Source of the DNA: Alcanivoracaceae bacterium
Lineage (GTDB): Bacteria > Pseudomonadota > Gammaproteobacteria > Pseudomonadales > Alcanivoracaceae
Assembly: GCA_029213045.1 (NCBI GenBank)
Contig: JARGPN010000007.1
Span: 1 to 64,000 of the forward strand
Length of the DNA stretch: 64,000 nucleotides
Reading direction: 5' to 3'
Position 1 is the first letter of the stretch. Each line of letters opens with the position of its first letter. This document shows, in pieces, positions 44,111-54,347 of the stretch. The notes beneath the pieces were generated by a model. The model was not told where the DNA came from, did no database searches, and was given only the letters and a program-made list of their open reading frames with translations. The position numbers and the translations under genes are program-made.

Positions 44111-45280
44111 ATGCCAGACACCATACCCGCTGATTCGGTCGGCATAGTTACTCCGGCCACGCTGCATTTTGACGAACCACTCCAACTGGAATGTGGTCGC
44201 ACGCTCGCGGAATACGACATCGTTTACGAAACCTACGGCGCCCTGAACGCCAATGCCTCCAACGCCGTACTGATTTGTCACGCCCTGTCCGGCCATCACC
44301 ACGCTGCCGGCTATCACAGCGCCAACGACAAACGCCCCGGCTGGTGGGACAACTGCATCGGCCCCGGCAAACCAATCGACACCAACCGATTTTTTGTGGT
44401 CTCCCTGAACAACATTGGCGGCTGCCACGGCTCAACCGGCCCAGGCTCTATCAACCCCGCCACCTCACAACCCTGGGGCCCTGACTTCCCCATGGTTACT
44501 GTGAAAGATTGGGTAAACAGCCAAGCAAAATTGGCCGATCGACTTGGCATCGAAAAGTGGGCGGCCGTTATTGGTGGCAGCTTAGGCGGCATGCAAGCCT
44601 TACAGTGGGCCATCGACTACCCCGATCGCCTCAGCCACGCGGCCGTCATTGCCTCGGCACCGAAACTGTCTGCACAAAACATTGCCTTCAACGAAGTTGC
44701 GCGCCAGTCGATTATTACCGACCCGAATTTCCATGGCGGTCGCTACTACTTGCACGACACTTACCCGCGCCAAGGATTAATTCTGGCACGCATGGTTGGG
44801 CACATTACGTATCTTTCCGAAGACGCCATGCGCGCAAAGTTTGGTCGCGACTTGCAGTCCGGTCGTTTTCATTTTGGCTTCGACGTGGAATTCCAAGTGG
44901 AATCCTATTTGCGCCATCAAGGCGAAACGTTTTCGCGTAACTTCGACGCCAATACCTATCTGCTAATGACCAAAGCGTTGGACTATTTCGATCCTGCGCG
45001 CGAGTTCGACAATTCATTCGAGCTTGCATTGGCACAAACAAAATGCCGATTCCTGGTGGTCTCTTTCACCACTGACTGGCGTTTTGCGCCGCAGCGTTCA
45101 GAAGAAATTGTTAACGGCCTTGTCACAGTAGGCCGCGATGTTAGCTATGCCGAAATTGACACGGACAAAGGTCACGACGGCTTCTTAATTGATATCCCTG
45201 AATATTTAAAATTGTTCAGCGCATACATGCATCGCGTCGCGGTAGAAATTGAAGGGGAAGCGCCCAATGCTGCGTCCTGA
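44111..45280 (+). CDS. metX: Homoserine O-acyltransferase MetX
   Basis: The 389-residue alpha/beta-hydrolase fold enzyme activates homoserine for methionine synthesis. The substrate block [12 protein letters not shown], the nucleophile Ser in [13 protein letters not shown], and the Asp and His in [10 protein letters not shown] are all seen. Some gammaproteobacterial MetX use succinyl-CoA rather than acetyl-CoA, and I cannot tell which here. The end overlaps metW by 14 bases, a coupling typical of metX-metW. Confidence 0.96.
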   Translation: MPDTIPADSVGIVTPATLHFDEPLQLECGRTLAEYDIVYETYGALNANASNAVLICHALSGHHHAAGYHSANDKRPGWWDNCIGPGKPIDTNRFFVVSLNNIGGCHGSTGPGSINPATSQPWGPDFPMVTVKDWVNSQAKLADRLGIEKWAAVIGGSLGGMQALQWAIDYPDRLSHAAVIASAPKLSAQNIAFNEVARQSIITDPNFHGGRYYLHDTYPRQGLILARMVGHITYLSEDAMRAKFGRDLQSGRFHFGFDVEFQVESYLRHQGETFSRNFDANTYLLMTKALDYFDPAREFDNSFELALAQTKCRFLVVSFTTDWRFAPQRSEEIVNGLVTVGRDVSYAEIDTDKGHDGFLIDIPEYLKLFSAYMHRVAVEIEGEAPNAAS

Positions 45281-45860
45281 TCTGGAAATTATTCGCACGT
45301 GGATTCCTGATAATAGTCGCGTGCTCGACCTCGGTTGCGGCGGCGGTTCTCTGCTTGAGAACCTGCGTGACACAAAAAACTGTCACGGCTACGGGCTTGA
45401 AATTAACCAAGACAACTTAGCTGAATGTTTTCAGCGCGGCGTCAACGTTATTGAACAAGATATCGACGAAGGTCTCGGCAACATTAACGACAAGCGTTTC
45501 GATTACGTCGTGATGACACAAGCATTACAGGCAGTGCATCGCCCTGATCTGGTATTATCGGAAATGCTGCGCGTGGGCAAAGAAGCGATTATTACATTCC
45601 CCAATTTTGGCCATTGGCGCGTGCGCGGATATTTGTTTTTCAAAGGCAAAATGCCGGTTTCGCGCTCCCTGCCCCACCAATGGTACGACACGCCGAACAT
45701 TCACTTGTGTACCGTCAAAGACTTCGAAACACACTGTGCAAAAAGCGGTTTTAAAATATTGCAACGCATGGTGGTTGATCGCGAACACGAGAACAGCACC
45801 CTCACCCGCTTACTGCCGAATCTTTTTGGTGAAATTGCGCTGTATCGCGTCACGCGCTAG
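45267..45860 (+). CDS. metW: Methionine biosynthesis protein MetW
   Basis: The 197-residue methyltransferase-fold protein has the SAM-binding motif [15 protein letters not shown] near residue 20. MetW blocks [25 protein letters not shown] and [21 protein letters not shown] follow. MetW partners with MetX in methionine synthesis, though its exact activity is not clear. ATG 45267 is chosen for its GAAGGGGAAG ribosome site and lies inside the end of metX. Confidence 0.94.
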   Translation: MLRPDLEIIRTWIPDNSRVLDLGCGGGSLLENLRDTKNCHGYGLEINQDNLAECFQRGVNVIEQDIDEGLGNINDKRFDYVVMTQALQAVHRPDLVLSEMLRVGKEAIITFPNFGHWRVRGYLFFKGKMPVSRSLPHQWYDTPNIHLCTVKDFETHCAKSGFKILQRMVVDREHENSTLTRLLPNLFGEIALYRVTR

Positions 45861-45890
45861 ATCGATATTAATTCCAAGGAATACGGCAAG

Positions 45891-46493
45891 ATGAAAAAAT
45901 TGGTTCTCGCGTCGGGCAACAAAAAGAAAATTTCCGAACTCCAAGAAATTCTTGCCAGCTTCGGCGTGGAAGTTATTCCACAAAGCGCATTTGATGTGCC
46001 GGAAGCCGAAGAGACCGGCCTAACGTTTGTGGAAAATGCGATTCTCAAAGCACGCAATGCGGCCGCGCACACTGGCCTACCCGCTATCGCCGATGACTCA
46101 GGCATTGAAGTCGACGCGCTCAATGGCGAGCCCGGCATTTATTCCGCCCGTTTTTCTGGCGCAGGCGCAACTGACGAAAAAAATAATGCACTGCTTATTG
46201 AAAAGCTGCGCAACACGCCCGCCGAAAAGCGCACCGCTCGTTACCAAGCAGTGCTCGTGCTAATGCAACACGCCAACGACCCTACGCCGCTCATTGCGCA
46301 AGGCAGTTGGGACGGACACATTATTGACGAGCCGCGCGGCGAAAATGGCTTCGGCTACGATCCGCACTTTCTCGTGCCGAACATTAATAAAACAGCGGCT
46401 GAGCTTTCATCATCCGAAAAACAAAGCCTTAGCCATCGCGGCAAAGCACTCGCGCAATTGTCGCAGCAGCTGCAGGATCAGTTCACCCGTTAA
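45891..46493 (+). CDS. rdgB: Non-canonical purine NTP pyrophosphatase RdgB
   Basis: The 200-residue HAM1-family enzyme removes dITP and XTP from the nucleotide pool. It shows LVLASGNKKKISELQEIL, TFVENAILKARNAA, the catalytic region IADDSGIEVDAL, PGIYSARFSG and GFGYDPHFLVP. AAGGAA precedes the ATG. It follows metW after 30 bases. Confidence 0.96.
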   Translation: MKKLVLASGNKKKISELQEILASFGVEVIPQSAFDVPEAEETGLTFVENAILKARNAAAHTGLPAIADDSGIEVDALNGEPGIYSARFSGAGATDEKNNALLIEKLRNTPAEKRTARYQAVLVLMQHANDPTPLIAQGSWDGHIIDEPRGENGFGYDPHFLVPNINKTAAELSSSEKQSLSHRGKALAQLSQQLQDQFTR

Positions 46494-46582
46494 ACGTAAT
46501 GACGCCGCCGCGCACTTCCGCGCCTAATTTAATTCCAAGAGCGACTCGCGCCTTTCCCCGCCGTCTCGCGTAGAATGCACCA

Positions 46583-47749
46583 ATGTCCTTGCTAACTTTA
46601 CCGCCACTGTCTTTATACGTGCACGTACCTTGGTGCGTGCGCAAATGCCCGTATTGCGATTTTAATTCGCATGAACGCAAAGACCTGCCTGTAAAAGAAT
46701 ACTTGGCCGCATTACTTGAGGACCTGCAATTCGATCTGCACCTAGTGCAAGGTCGACCACTGCAATCCATTTTCTTCGGTGGCGGCACGCCTAGCTTAAT
46801 GCCGGGCGTTTTTTACCAACAATTACTGGCCGCGTTACGGCAACAAATTGAATTCGCGCCAGACATCGAAATCACCCTCGAAGCAAACCCCGGAACAGTC
46901 GAGCAAGGACGTTTCGAAGAGTATCGCGCGGCGGGCATTAACCGGCTGTCCATTGGCGTGCAGAGCTTTAATGTCGAACATCTGAAAAAACTCGGGCGCA
47001 TTCATAGCAACGACGAAGCGACGCGCGCCGCCCAAGCTGCGCGCAACGCAGGCTTCGATAACTTCAATTTAGATCTGATGCACGCGCTCCCTGAACAAAG
47101 CACAGCGCAAGCGCTGGACGACCTATCTCAGGCCATCGCGCTGGCGCCCACACATATCAGCTGGTACGAGCTCACCATTGAGCCCAACACGAGTTTTTTC
47201 AATCAACCGCCAGTGCAACCCGATCTCGACGACATGGCCGAAACGGAGGAGGCGGGCTTTGCACTGCTGGCCAAACACGGCTACCAACGCTACGAAATTT
47301 CCGCCTTCGCCCAGCCTGGTCGGCCCGCGCGTCACAATCTCAACTATTGGCATTTCGGTGATTACCTTGCCCTCGGCGCTGGCGCCCACGGCAAAATCAC
47401 GCTGCCGGACAACGACGACATCTTGCGCTACCAAAAAACCCGTCAGCCTGAGGCCTATCTAAACGGCCAAGGCGAAGGGAAGGGGAGCCGCAGTCGGCAA
47501 TCCCACATGGTCACACCCCCCGAACGGCCTATTGAGTACTTTCTCAACACACTTAGACTGATCCAAGGCAGTGACAAGGAAAGTTTTACACTTAGAACAG
47601 GCCTTCCCTTGGAGCGTATTTTGCCTATCTTAGAGCAGCTTAAAAGTGAACACTTACTTTCTCTTGATGGCCCTAGAATAAGGTGTTCTGACCTAGGAAT
47701 ACGCCACCTTAATACGGTACTGGAGCGTCTCGAAACGATCACAAAGTAA
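46583..47749 (+). CDS. hemW: Radical SAM heme chaperone HemW
   Basis: The 388-residue protein carries the iron-sulfur CX3CX2C motif (CVRKCPYCDF) near residue 18, the IFFGGGTPSLM block, and the HemW-specific FNLDLMHALP and HNLNYWHFGDYLALGAGAHG segments. It binds heme and delivers it to respiratory enzymes. The final 70 codons use AGA, AGG, ATA and CTT far more than the rest of the gene, which hints at a different origin for this patch. The frame stays intact. Confidence 0.95.
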   Translation: MSLLTLPPLSLYVHVPWCVRKCPYCDFNSHERKDLPVKEYLAALLEDLQFDLHLVQGRPLQSIFFGGGTPSLMPGVFYQQLLAALRQQIEFAPDIEITLEANPGTVEQGRFEEYRAAGINRLSIGVQSFNVEHLKKLGRIHSNDEATRAAQAARNAGFDNFNLDLMHALPEQSTAQALDDLSQAIALAPTHISWYELTIEPNTSFFNQPPVQPDLDDMAETEEAGFALLAKHGYQRYEISAFAQPGRPARHNLNYWHFGDYLALGAGAHGKITLPDNDDILRYQKTRQPEAYLNGQGEGKGSRSRQSHMVTPPERPIEYFLNTLRLIQGSDKESFTLRTGLPLERILPILEQLKSEHLLSLDGPRIRCSDLGIRHLNTVLERLETITK

Positions 47750-47843
47750 ACAGATAGTTTTCTCGATTTTACAATTTGGATTGTTGCTCATTTTTTGAAT
47801 CAGGTTCAATATTTGCAGCCTTTGTTCGAAAAGATAAGGAATC

Positions 47844-48581
47844 ATGGGAACTCGAGAGCGCAAACGGCGTGAATTTGCCGAACGGGAGCATCGCTTCCTG
47901 GACGCAGCGCGCGATCAAATTTGCCAAGATGGACTGCTTGCCCTGCAAATGGCAAAAGTAGCCCGCTCCTGCGATTACGCCACCGGCACCCTATACCAAC
48001 ACTTCGCCTCTAAAGAAGACCTACTTGTCGCGATTTGCGCCGAAATGGCGCAAACGCGCGTCGAATTCTTCCAAAGAGTCGCGAACTGGAAGGCCCCAAC
48101 GCGAGATAAAATGTTCGCCTTAGCCGTGGCAGACATGCTGTTTGCCCACCGCTATCCCGAACATTTCCGCCTCTCACAATTCGTCTTCACAGAAGTGATA
48201 TGGGAAGCCGCTTCGCCAGAACGCCGGCGCAATACGCTCGAAGTCTGCAAACCCATGGGCCTGATCGTTCACGACATCGTCGCCGAAGCTGTGGCCAATG
48301 GCGATGTGCAAGATCACGGACGCACGCCACTGGAGCTATCAATAGGGCAGTGGACCATGACCCTTGGCATGCACAACTTAGTGCACGCCGAAGGGGTGCT
48401 TGATTTATACGAACTGAAAGATCCGTATCGCATGATGCTCACTCAGATCCAACTGCTGCTAAACGGCTTGCAGTGGCGGCCCCTGTTTGACCCGTTCGAT
48501 GAACCCGCGATGTCGGAAAAAATTAATCACGTGTGCAACGCATTATTTGGCGACATGTGCACGGCGAAAGAGCAACGCTGA
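47844..48581 (+). CDS. TetR-family repressor of the RND operon
   Basis: The 245-residue protein has an N-terminal TetR helix-turn-helix (FLDAARDQICQDGLLALQMAKVARSCDYATGTLYQHFASKEDLLVAI). The ligand domain is unlike named regulators I know. It lies 35 bases upstream of the adaptor gene on the same strand, so it is probably co-transcribed and represses its own operon. AAGGA precedes the ATG. The inducer is unknown. Confidence 0.9.
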   Translation: MGTRERKRREFAEREHRFLDAARDQICQDGLLALQMAKVARSCDYATGTLYQHFASKEDLLVAICAEMAQTRVEFFQRVANWKAPTRDKMFALAVADMLFAHRYPEHFRLSQFVFTEVIWEAASPERRRNTLEVCKPMGLIVHDIVAEAVANGDVQDHGRTPLELSIGQWTMTLGMHNLVHAEGVLDLYELKDPYRMMLTQIQLLLNGLQWRPLFDPFDEPAMSEKINHVCNALFGDMCTAKEQR

Positions 48582-48616
48582 GATAACGCCCCGTTGGGCA
48601 CTGGAGGACAGGAACC

Positions 48617-49750
48617 ATGAGTAAACGCATGATCGTCATGTTGGTTTTATGCGTGTTTGTTTTTGGCGGTGTATTTGGCGTAAAAGCCATGTTCACCAAA
48701 GGAATGAACGACGCCATTAACAGCTCGCCCGTGCCTGCGTCTGCAGTGAGCACAGCAGAAGCCGCGCAAGATAAATGGGCGCTCTATTTAGAAGCGGTCG
48801 GCACTGTGCGCGCCATTAACGGCGTGGAAGTCACCACGCAAATCTCTGGCGCCGTGCAGAAAATTCATTTCGGCAGCGGCGACCAAGTAAAGCAGGGCGA
48901 TGTACTGGTCACGCTCGACGGCAGCACCGATCAGGCACAGCTCAAATCGTTGCAAGCTGCAGCGCGATTGGCCGACTTGGATTTCAAACGCTTCCAAAGT
49001 TTGTACAAGCAAGGTTCAATTTCTGAGTCCGAACTTGATCGCAAGCGCAGCGAACGCGACCAAGCCGCGGCCACCGCCGACGCACAACGTGAAAAAGTCG
49101 CGCAGAAAACCATACGTGCGCCGTTCGATGGTCAGCTTGGCATCCGCCAGGTGGATCTCGGCCAATACCTCAACCCGGGCGATGCCATTGTCACCCTGCA
49201 ACAGCTTAATCCAATTCATGTGAATTTCTCGCTGCCAGAGCAGCAGCTTTCACAACTGAAAAATGATTTGGTCGCGCAAGTGCTGCTAAGTGCATTTCCT
49301 GACGAATCTTTCGAAGGAAAAATCACGGCGATCGAACCCGGCGTAAATGCCGCTACTCGTAACTTTGGCGTGCAAGCAACATTAAACAATGAGAACCAAC
49401 ATTTACGTCCTGGCATGTTCGCCAACATTCGCATTCAGCTCAGCGACTCTGACGATGTGGTGGTTGTGCCACGCACCGCCGTCTCTTTCGCGCCATACGG
49501 CAATGCCGTGTTTGTCATTCAAGAAAGCGATGAAAAGGACGAAGAGGGCAATGCCAAACTCACGGTGAAAAAACGTTTCGTTAAATTGGGCCCCGTGCGC
49601 GGCGACCTAATCGCCATTACCGAAGGTCTGAAAGCGGGTGAGAAAGTTGCTACGTCTGGCTTACTGAAACTCCGGAACGATGCACCTGTATTTGAAGAAA
49701 ATGATGTCCAGCCCGATGCGGACCCAAATCCCACCCCGGCCAATAGCTGA
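48617..49750 (+). CDS. RND efflux periplasmic adaptor
   Basis: The 377-residue membrane-fusion protein has an N-terminal membrane anchor at about residues 5-24. A lipoyl-like domain (VTTQISGAVQKIHFGSGDQVKQGDVLVTLD), a helical hairpin (SISESELDRKRSERDQAAATAD) and beta-barrel domains follow. It bridges the inner-membrane pump and an outer-membrane channel. AGGACAGGA precedes the ATG. The pump gene follows 8 bases later. Confidence 0.94.
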   Translation: MSKRMIVMLVLCVFVFGGVFGVKAMFTKGMNDAINSSPVPASAVSTAEAAQDKWALYLEAVGTVRAINGVEVTTQISGAVQKIHFGSGDQVKQGDVLVTLDGSTDQAQLKSLQAAARLADLDFKRFQSLYKQGSISESELDRKRSERDQAAATADAQREKVAQKTIRAPFDGQLGIRQVDLGQYLNPGDAIVTLQQLNPIHVNFSLPEQQLSQLKNDLVAQVLLSAFPDESFEGKITAIEPGVNAATRNFGVQATLNNENQHLRPGMFANIRIQLSDSDDVVVVPRTAVSFAPYGNAVFVIQESDEKDEEGNAKLTVKKRFVKLGPVRGDLIAITEGLKAGEKVATSGLLKLRNDAPVFEENDVQPDADPNPTPANS

Positions 49751-49758
49751 GGTAGTAA

Positions 49759-52700
49759 ATGAAATTTACTGATATTTTTATTAATAAACCTGTGCTGGCC
49801 ACTGTGGTCAGCCTGTTTATTTTGTTGCTTGGCCTTCGTGCCGCAACAGAACTAAATGTGCGCCAATATCCCGAGCTGCAAAACGCGGTGATCTCGGTCA
49901 CCACTGTGTATGTCGGTGCAGATGCGGATTTGATTCAAGGTTTTATTACCACACCGTTAGAGCAAGAAATTGCCAGTGCGGACGGTATTGATTACCTCAC
50001 ATCGACTTCCGCTGGTGGCGTTTCGTCCATTCAAGCTTATATTCGTTTGGACTACGACCCGAACGAAGCGCTCACGCAGATTGTTGCGAAAGTAAACAAA
50101 ATGCGCAGTCAGCTACCTCAAGAATCTGAAGACCCAACGGTAGATTTACAAACCGGCGACACAACCGCCGCGATGTATCTATCGTTTTCTTCAGACATTC
50201 TTGATAACAACCAGATCACCGATTATTTGGTACGTGTTGTACAGCCCAAGCTGACCACTGTAGCAGGGGTGCAACGTGCGCAAATTTTGGGTGATCGCAC
50301 CTTCGCTATGCGTGCGTGGTTGCAGCCACCCAAAATGGCCGCTCTCGGCATTACACCGTCCGATGTTTTCAAAGCCATTCAATCAAATAATGTCCTGTCC
50401 GCCGTGGGCGGCACCAAGGGCAGCATGGTGGCGGTCGATTTAAAAGCGGCCACCGATTTAAACGATCTCGCTTCGTTTAAACGCTTAGTCGTGCGCGCGC
50501 AGGACAACGCCATTGTTCGTCTAGAAGATATTGCGGAGGTAGAGCTCGGCTCAGAATCGTATGCTACGTCGGTAACATTTAATGGCAACATGGCGACCTT
50601 TATGGGTATCTCTGTTGCACCAGACGCTAACTCTCTAGACGTTATTCGTGACGTGCGCAAAGTGCTCGAAGATGAAATTTTTCCGCAACTGCCTGAAGGC
50701 ATGAACGGCGATATTCCCTACGACAGCACCGGCTACATTCAAGACTCAATCGACGAAGTTATTAAAACGTTGATCGAAGCCATCATTATTGTAATTTTGG
50801 TGATCTACGCTTTCTTAGGTTCGTTCCGATCTGTTTTGATTCCTGCCATTGCCGTACCGCTGTCCATGATTGGCGCATTGTTCTTAATGATGCTGATGGG
50901 CTTTTCGATCAACTTGCTGACGTTGCTTTCCATGGTGCTCGCCATTGGCATTGTGGTTGACGATGCGATTATCGTGCTGGAAAACATTCACCGGCATATC
51001 GAAGAGGGCATGTCTCCGTACGACGCCGCCATCAAAGGCACACGCGAACTCGCGTGGCCCGTTGTGGCAATGACCACTACGTTGATCGCGGTGTATTTAC
51101 CAATCGGCTTCCTCGGCGGATTAACCGGCACATTGTTTGTAGAGTTCGCGTTTTCATTAGCGGGCGCAGTATTGTTGTCCGGTATCGTCGCACTCACGCT
51201 GTCACCCATGATGTGTGCCAAATTATTGAAAGGGCACGACGAAGAAGGCGGCGGCACCAGCAAGTTTGAAGACTGGCTCAATGCTCGCTTTGAAAAGCTG
51301 CAAAATAGCTACGAGCAACGTTTGCACAACTCGCTTAACGACAAAGCCACGCTAGGTGTATTTGGCGTGATCGTCGTTTTCAGCTGCTACTTCTTATTTG
51401 TATCCACACCTAACGAGTTGGAGCCGCGCGAAGACCAAGGTTTCGTATTGACACTGGCCTCCGCCGATCCGTATGTCACGTTGGATTATTTGGAAAAATA
51501 CACCCGCGAACTCAACACCATTTCCGACAATATGGAAGCAGGCGAGAATCTATTCCTGTTAAACGGCATTGGCGGCGGCGGTGTTTCCACCGTCAGCAAC
51601 ACCGCCATTGCGGGCTTCGTACTGAAGCCATGGAATGAACGCGAAATGAGTACCGCGCAAGCCTCGTCGGTAATTCAAAAAGAAGTGGCGAATATTGCCG
51701 GTTTGCAAGTGGCGGTGTTTGCACCGCCATCGCTCCCGTCTGCGGGTGGCGGACCACCAGTGCAGCTGGTAATTGGCACCACCGAGCCGACTGAAAACCT
51801 CAAAGCGTTCGCCGATGAAATCGTTGCTAAAGCGTATGCGAGTCGTAAATTTTTCTTCGCCGCAGGCGATTTAAAAATCGACAAGCCGCGCTACAACATT
51901 TTGGTCGACCGCGAAAAGGCGGCCACCATGGGCATCACCATGCAGCAAATCGGCGCAGAGCTAGGTGCCATGATGTCGGGGGCGTATGCGAATCGTTTCT
52001 CGCTGGAGAATCGTTCTTACAAGGTGATCCCGCAAGTACAGCGTACAGATCGCTTAGCGCCTGAACAGTTGCAGCAGTATTATATTCGTACCGCCAGCGG
52101 CGACATGGTGCCACTGTCAACGTTAGTGCACCTCGAAGAAACTGTTCAACCGCAAACACTGAAACGTTTCCAGCAGCTAAATGCGGTAACGATTTCAGCC
52201 GTGCCGCGTCCCGACGTTACACTCGGCGAGGCAATCAAATTCCTTGAAGACACCTCGGCGGAAATTTTACCGCCCGGCTATTCGCTGGATTACGCCGGAC
52301 AATCACGTCAGTACAAACAGGAAGGCGGCGGTTTAGTTGTCACTTTCTTCTTTGCACTGGTGATTATTTACTTGGTGTTAGCCGCACAGTTTGAATCGTT
52401 CCGTGATCCAATTGTGATGCTGATTACGGTGCCAATGTCGGTCTGTGGCGCCATGCTGATGCTGAACTTGGTAAGCATCGTCAACACCGTTTTGATGATC
52501 ATGGGCATCGAAGGCTTCCCTGGCGCGAGCTTGAATATTTATACACAAGTTGGCCTAGTGACATTGATTGGCGTGATTTCCAAGCACGGCATTTTGATTG
52601 TGGAATTCGCTAACCAAATGCAGGAGGAGGGCATGAGCAAACGCAAGGCAATTGAACACGCGGCCGCTGTGCGCTTACGTCCAGTATTGATGACCACGGC

Positions 52701-52905
52701 AGCACTGGTATTGGCCATGATTCCTCTGCTCATCGCCTCAGGCCCTGGCGGCGGCGCGCGCTTTGCTATTGGCCTAGTGGTTGCCAGCGGCATGACCATT
52801 GGTACGCTGTTCACCCTGTTTGTGGTGCCTGCGTTCTACCTGTACCTAGGTCGCGACCATCACAAAGCAGAAGGGGAAACGAACGAAACGGCGCAGGCGC
52901 ATTAA
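49759..52905 (+). CDS. RND multidrug efflux pump permease
   Basis: The 1048-residue protein is an AcrB-type hydrophobe/amphiphile exporter with twelve membrane helices. The first helix starts MKFTDIFINKPVLATVVSLF. The proton-relay acids lie in LAIGIVVDDAIIVLENIHRH (helix 4), and the conserved Lys region appears as VTLIGVISKHGILIVEFANQMQ (helix 10). Substrates cannot be predicted, but drugs, dyes or solvents are typical. No outer-membrane factor gene is adjacent, so it must use a shared TolC-like channel. A terminator follows. Confidence 0.96.
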   Translation: MKFTDIFINKPVLATVVSLFILLLGLRAATELNVRQYPELQNAVISVTTVYVGADADLIQGFITTPLEQEIASADGIDYLTSTSAGGVSSIQAYIRLDYDPNEALTQIVAKVNKMRSQLPQESEDPTVDLQTGDTTAAMYLSFSSDILDNNQITDYLVRVVQPKLTTVAGVQRAQILGDRTFAMRAWLQPPKMAALGITPSDVFKAIQSNNVLSAVGGTKGSMVAVDLKAATDLNDLASFKRLVVRAQDNAIVRLEDIAEVELGSESYATSVTFNGNMATFMGISVAPDANSLDVIRDVRKVLEDEIFPQLPEGMNGDIPYDSTGYIQDSIDEVIKTLIEAIIIVILVIYAFLGSFRSVLIPAIAVPLSMIGALFLMMLMGFSINLLTLLSMVLAIGIVVDDAIIVLENIHRHIEEGMSPYDAAIKGTRELAWPVVAMTTTLIAVYLPIGFLGGLTGTLFVEFAFSLAGAVLLSGIVALTLSPMMCAKLLKGHDEEGGGTSKFEDWLNARFEKLQNSYEQRLHNSLNDKATLGVFGVIVVFSCYFLFVSTPNELEPREDQGFVLTLASADPYVTLDYLEKYTRELNTISDNMEAGENLFLLNGIGGGGVSTVSNTAIAGFVLKPWNEREMSTAQASSVIQKEVANIAGLQVAVFAPPSLPSAGGGPPVQLVIGTTEPTENLKAFADEIVAKAYASRKFFFAAGDLKIDKPRYNILVDREKAATMGITMQQIGAELGAMMSGAYANRFSLENRSYKVIPQVQRTDRLAPEQLQQYYIRTASGDMVPLSTLVHLEETVQPQTLKRFQQLNAVTISAVPRPDVTLGEAIKFLEDTSAEILPPGYSLDYAGQSRQYKQEGGGLVVTFFFALVIIYLVLAAQFESFRDPIVMLITVPMSVCGAMLMLNLVSIVNTVLMIMGIEGFPGASLNIYTQVGLVTLIGVISKHGILIVEFANQMQEEGMSKRKAIEHAAAVRLRPVLMTTAALVLAMIPLLIASGPGGGARFAIGLVVASGMTIGTLFTLFVVPAFYLYLGRDHHKAEGETNETAQAH

Positions 52906-52938
52906 CGCTTCGCGCTAACCAACAGTTCCATGCCTCAT

Positions 52939-52966
52939 AAAAAGCCCCGCAATAGCGGGGCTTTTT
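52939..52966 (+). terminator. Rho-independent terminator after the RND operon
   Basis: AAAAAGCCCCGC and GCGGGGCTTTTT form a perfect 12-base stem with a 4-base loop and a T run. It ends the efflux operon 33 bases after the pump stop. Confidence 0.95.
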
Positions 52967-53012
52967 ATTTCCTGCGATGATGTGCCATCACTTACACCAA
53001 AACGAGCTCATC

Positions 53013-53234
53013 ATGTCGCAACCGAATAATCCCTTACACGGCCTAACGCTCGAAAACATCGTCACAGAGCTGGCCGACTATTACGGCTGGGAGCAGCTGG
53101 CATTACGTATTCGCATCAATAGCTTTCAGAATGATCCGTCGGTGAAATCGAGCTTGAAATTCTTACGGAAGAATCAGTGGGCGAGGGACAAGGTAGAAGC
53201 GTTATATCTCGAAACGTTTCAACAGGACCGCTAG
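53013..53234 (+). CDS. VF530/DUF2132 family small protein
   Basis: The 73-residue protein matches the VF530 (DUF2132) family, with [54 protein letters not shown]. The family fold is small and helical, and DNA binding has been suggested. ATG 53013 gives the usual length; an in-frame ATG at 52977 lies in the terminator region. It stands alone between the RND operon and a broken gene. Confidence 0.85.
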   Translation: MSQPNNPLHGLTLENIVTELADYYGWEQLALRIRINSFQNDPSVKSSLKFLRKNQWARDKVEALYLETFQQDR

Positions 53235-53409
53235 ATCACGAGTGCCCCTTGAGAAGAAGGGCGACCCAGTAACCAAACGCCCGCATAGATGCAAAGCATT
53301 AAGCCACTCAGCCAAAAAAGACAGGTGCCACACCCAAAAGCGCGGCGATTGAAAAACCGACGGGAAGACACCAAAGAACAAGCGTCAACAAAAGAAAGGG
53401 CGGCGACAT
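53231..53409 (-). pseudogene. Frameshifted small membrane protein gene
   Basis: From ATG 53409 the minus strand reads MSPPFLLLTLVLWCLPVGF and continues hydrophobically to a TGA just after a run of six T (plus-strand A run at 53314-53319). Shifting one base there restores a frame through LSGLMLCIYAGVWLLGRPS to a TAG at 53231. Together they would be a protein of about 59 residues with two membrane helices. It is either a recent pseudogene, a sequence error in the run, or a frameshifted product. I do not recognise the family. Confidence 0.5.
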
Positions 53410-53513
53410 TTTAGCTAATGGATAATGCTGCATATTCTCAACACTCCACGCCCGGCTCACCCGAGCCAAAAACGCATAAGGACTTCTGCGCAGCCCTTAT
53501 GCGTTTTCTTTGG

Positions 53514-54347
53514 CTATAAACCTAGATTATCCAGCACCTTCAAATTCGGCACGGACTGATTCATCGTGTAGAAGTGCAAACCCGGTGCGCCCATCGCCAG
53601 CAAGCGTTCGCATAAGCGTGTGACCACCTCTTCTCCGAATGCTTTTAAGGCGGCATCATCGTGCTGCAACTCTTCGAGCTTTTTGCGAATCCACCGTGGA
53701 ATATCTGCGCCGCACGCATCCGAAAACCGGACTAAGTTTGCGTAGTTAGTAATCGGCATAATGCCGGGATATACCGGCGCCGTCACTCCGCGTTTTTCCA
53801 GCTCATTCATGTAGTACGCGTAAGAATCAGCGCTGTAGAAATACTGCGTAATACCGCTGTTCGCACCTGCATCAATCTTACGTTTGAAGTGATCGATGTC
53901 ATCACTGAATGAACGCGCTTGCGGATGCATTTCTGGATACGCAGCCACTTCCAAATGAAAATGATCGCCGCTCACTTCACGAATCAGCTTTACCAAGTCA
54001 TCGGCATAGCGCAGCTCACTTTGCGCGGCCCCCATGCCGGAGGGCATATCGCCGCGCAAGGTGACAATGCGACGAATACCCGCATCCTTGTATTCGTTAA
54101 TTAACTCTACTAGCTCATCTTTACTTTGGCCGACACAGCTTAAATGCGGCGCCGTTTCAACGCCTTCTTGCTGCACAGCAGACACAGTTTTCCAGGTCCG
54201 CTCACGGGTTGAGCCGCCGGCGCCATACGTTACCGAAAAGAACTTCGGGCTTTTGACGAGCAGCTTCTTTTGCACAACGAGTAGCTTTTCCAAACCTTCG
54301 TCTGTTTTCGGCGGAAAGAACTCGAAGCTGATTGTTGGTTTAGTCAT
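53514..54347 (-). CDS. metF: Methylenetetrahydrofolate reductase
   Basis: The 277-residue flavoenzyme makes 5-methyltetrahydrofolate for methionine synthesis. The N-terminal catalytic Glu is in ISFEFFPPKTDEGLEKL, followed by SVTYGAGGSTRERT, RRIVTLRGDMPSG and FHLEVAAYPEMHP; the PGIMPITNYANLVRF block is also typical. ATG 54347 follows GGGA. It lies 171 bases downstream of ahcY on the same strand and belongs to the methyl cycle group. Confidence 0.97.
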   Translation of the reverse strand: MTKPTISFEFFPPKTDEGLEKLLVVQKKLLVKSPKFFSVTYGAGGSTRERTWKTVSAVQQEGVETAPHLSCVGQSKDELVELINEYKDAGIRRIVTLRGDMPSGMGAAQSELRYADDLVKLIREVSGDHFHLEVAAYPEMHPQARSFSDDIDHFKRKIDAGANSGITQYFYSADSYAYYMNELEKRGVTAPVYPGIMPITNYANLVRFSDACGADIPRWIRKKLEELQHDDAALKAFGEEVVTRLCERLLAMGAPGLHFYTMNQSVPNLKVLDNLGL

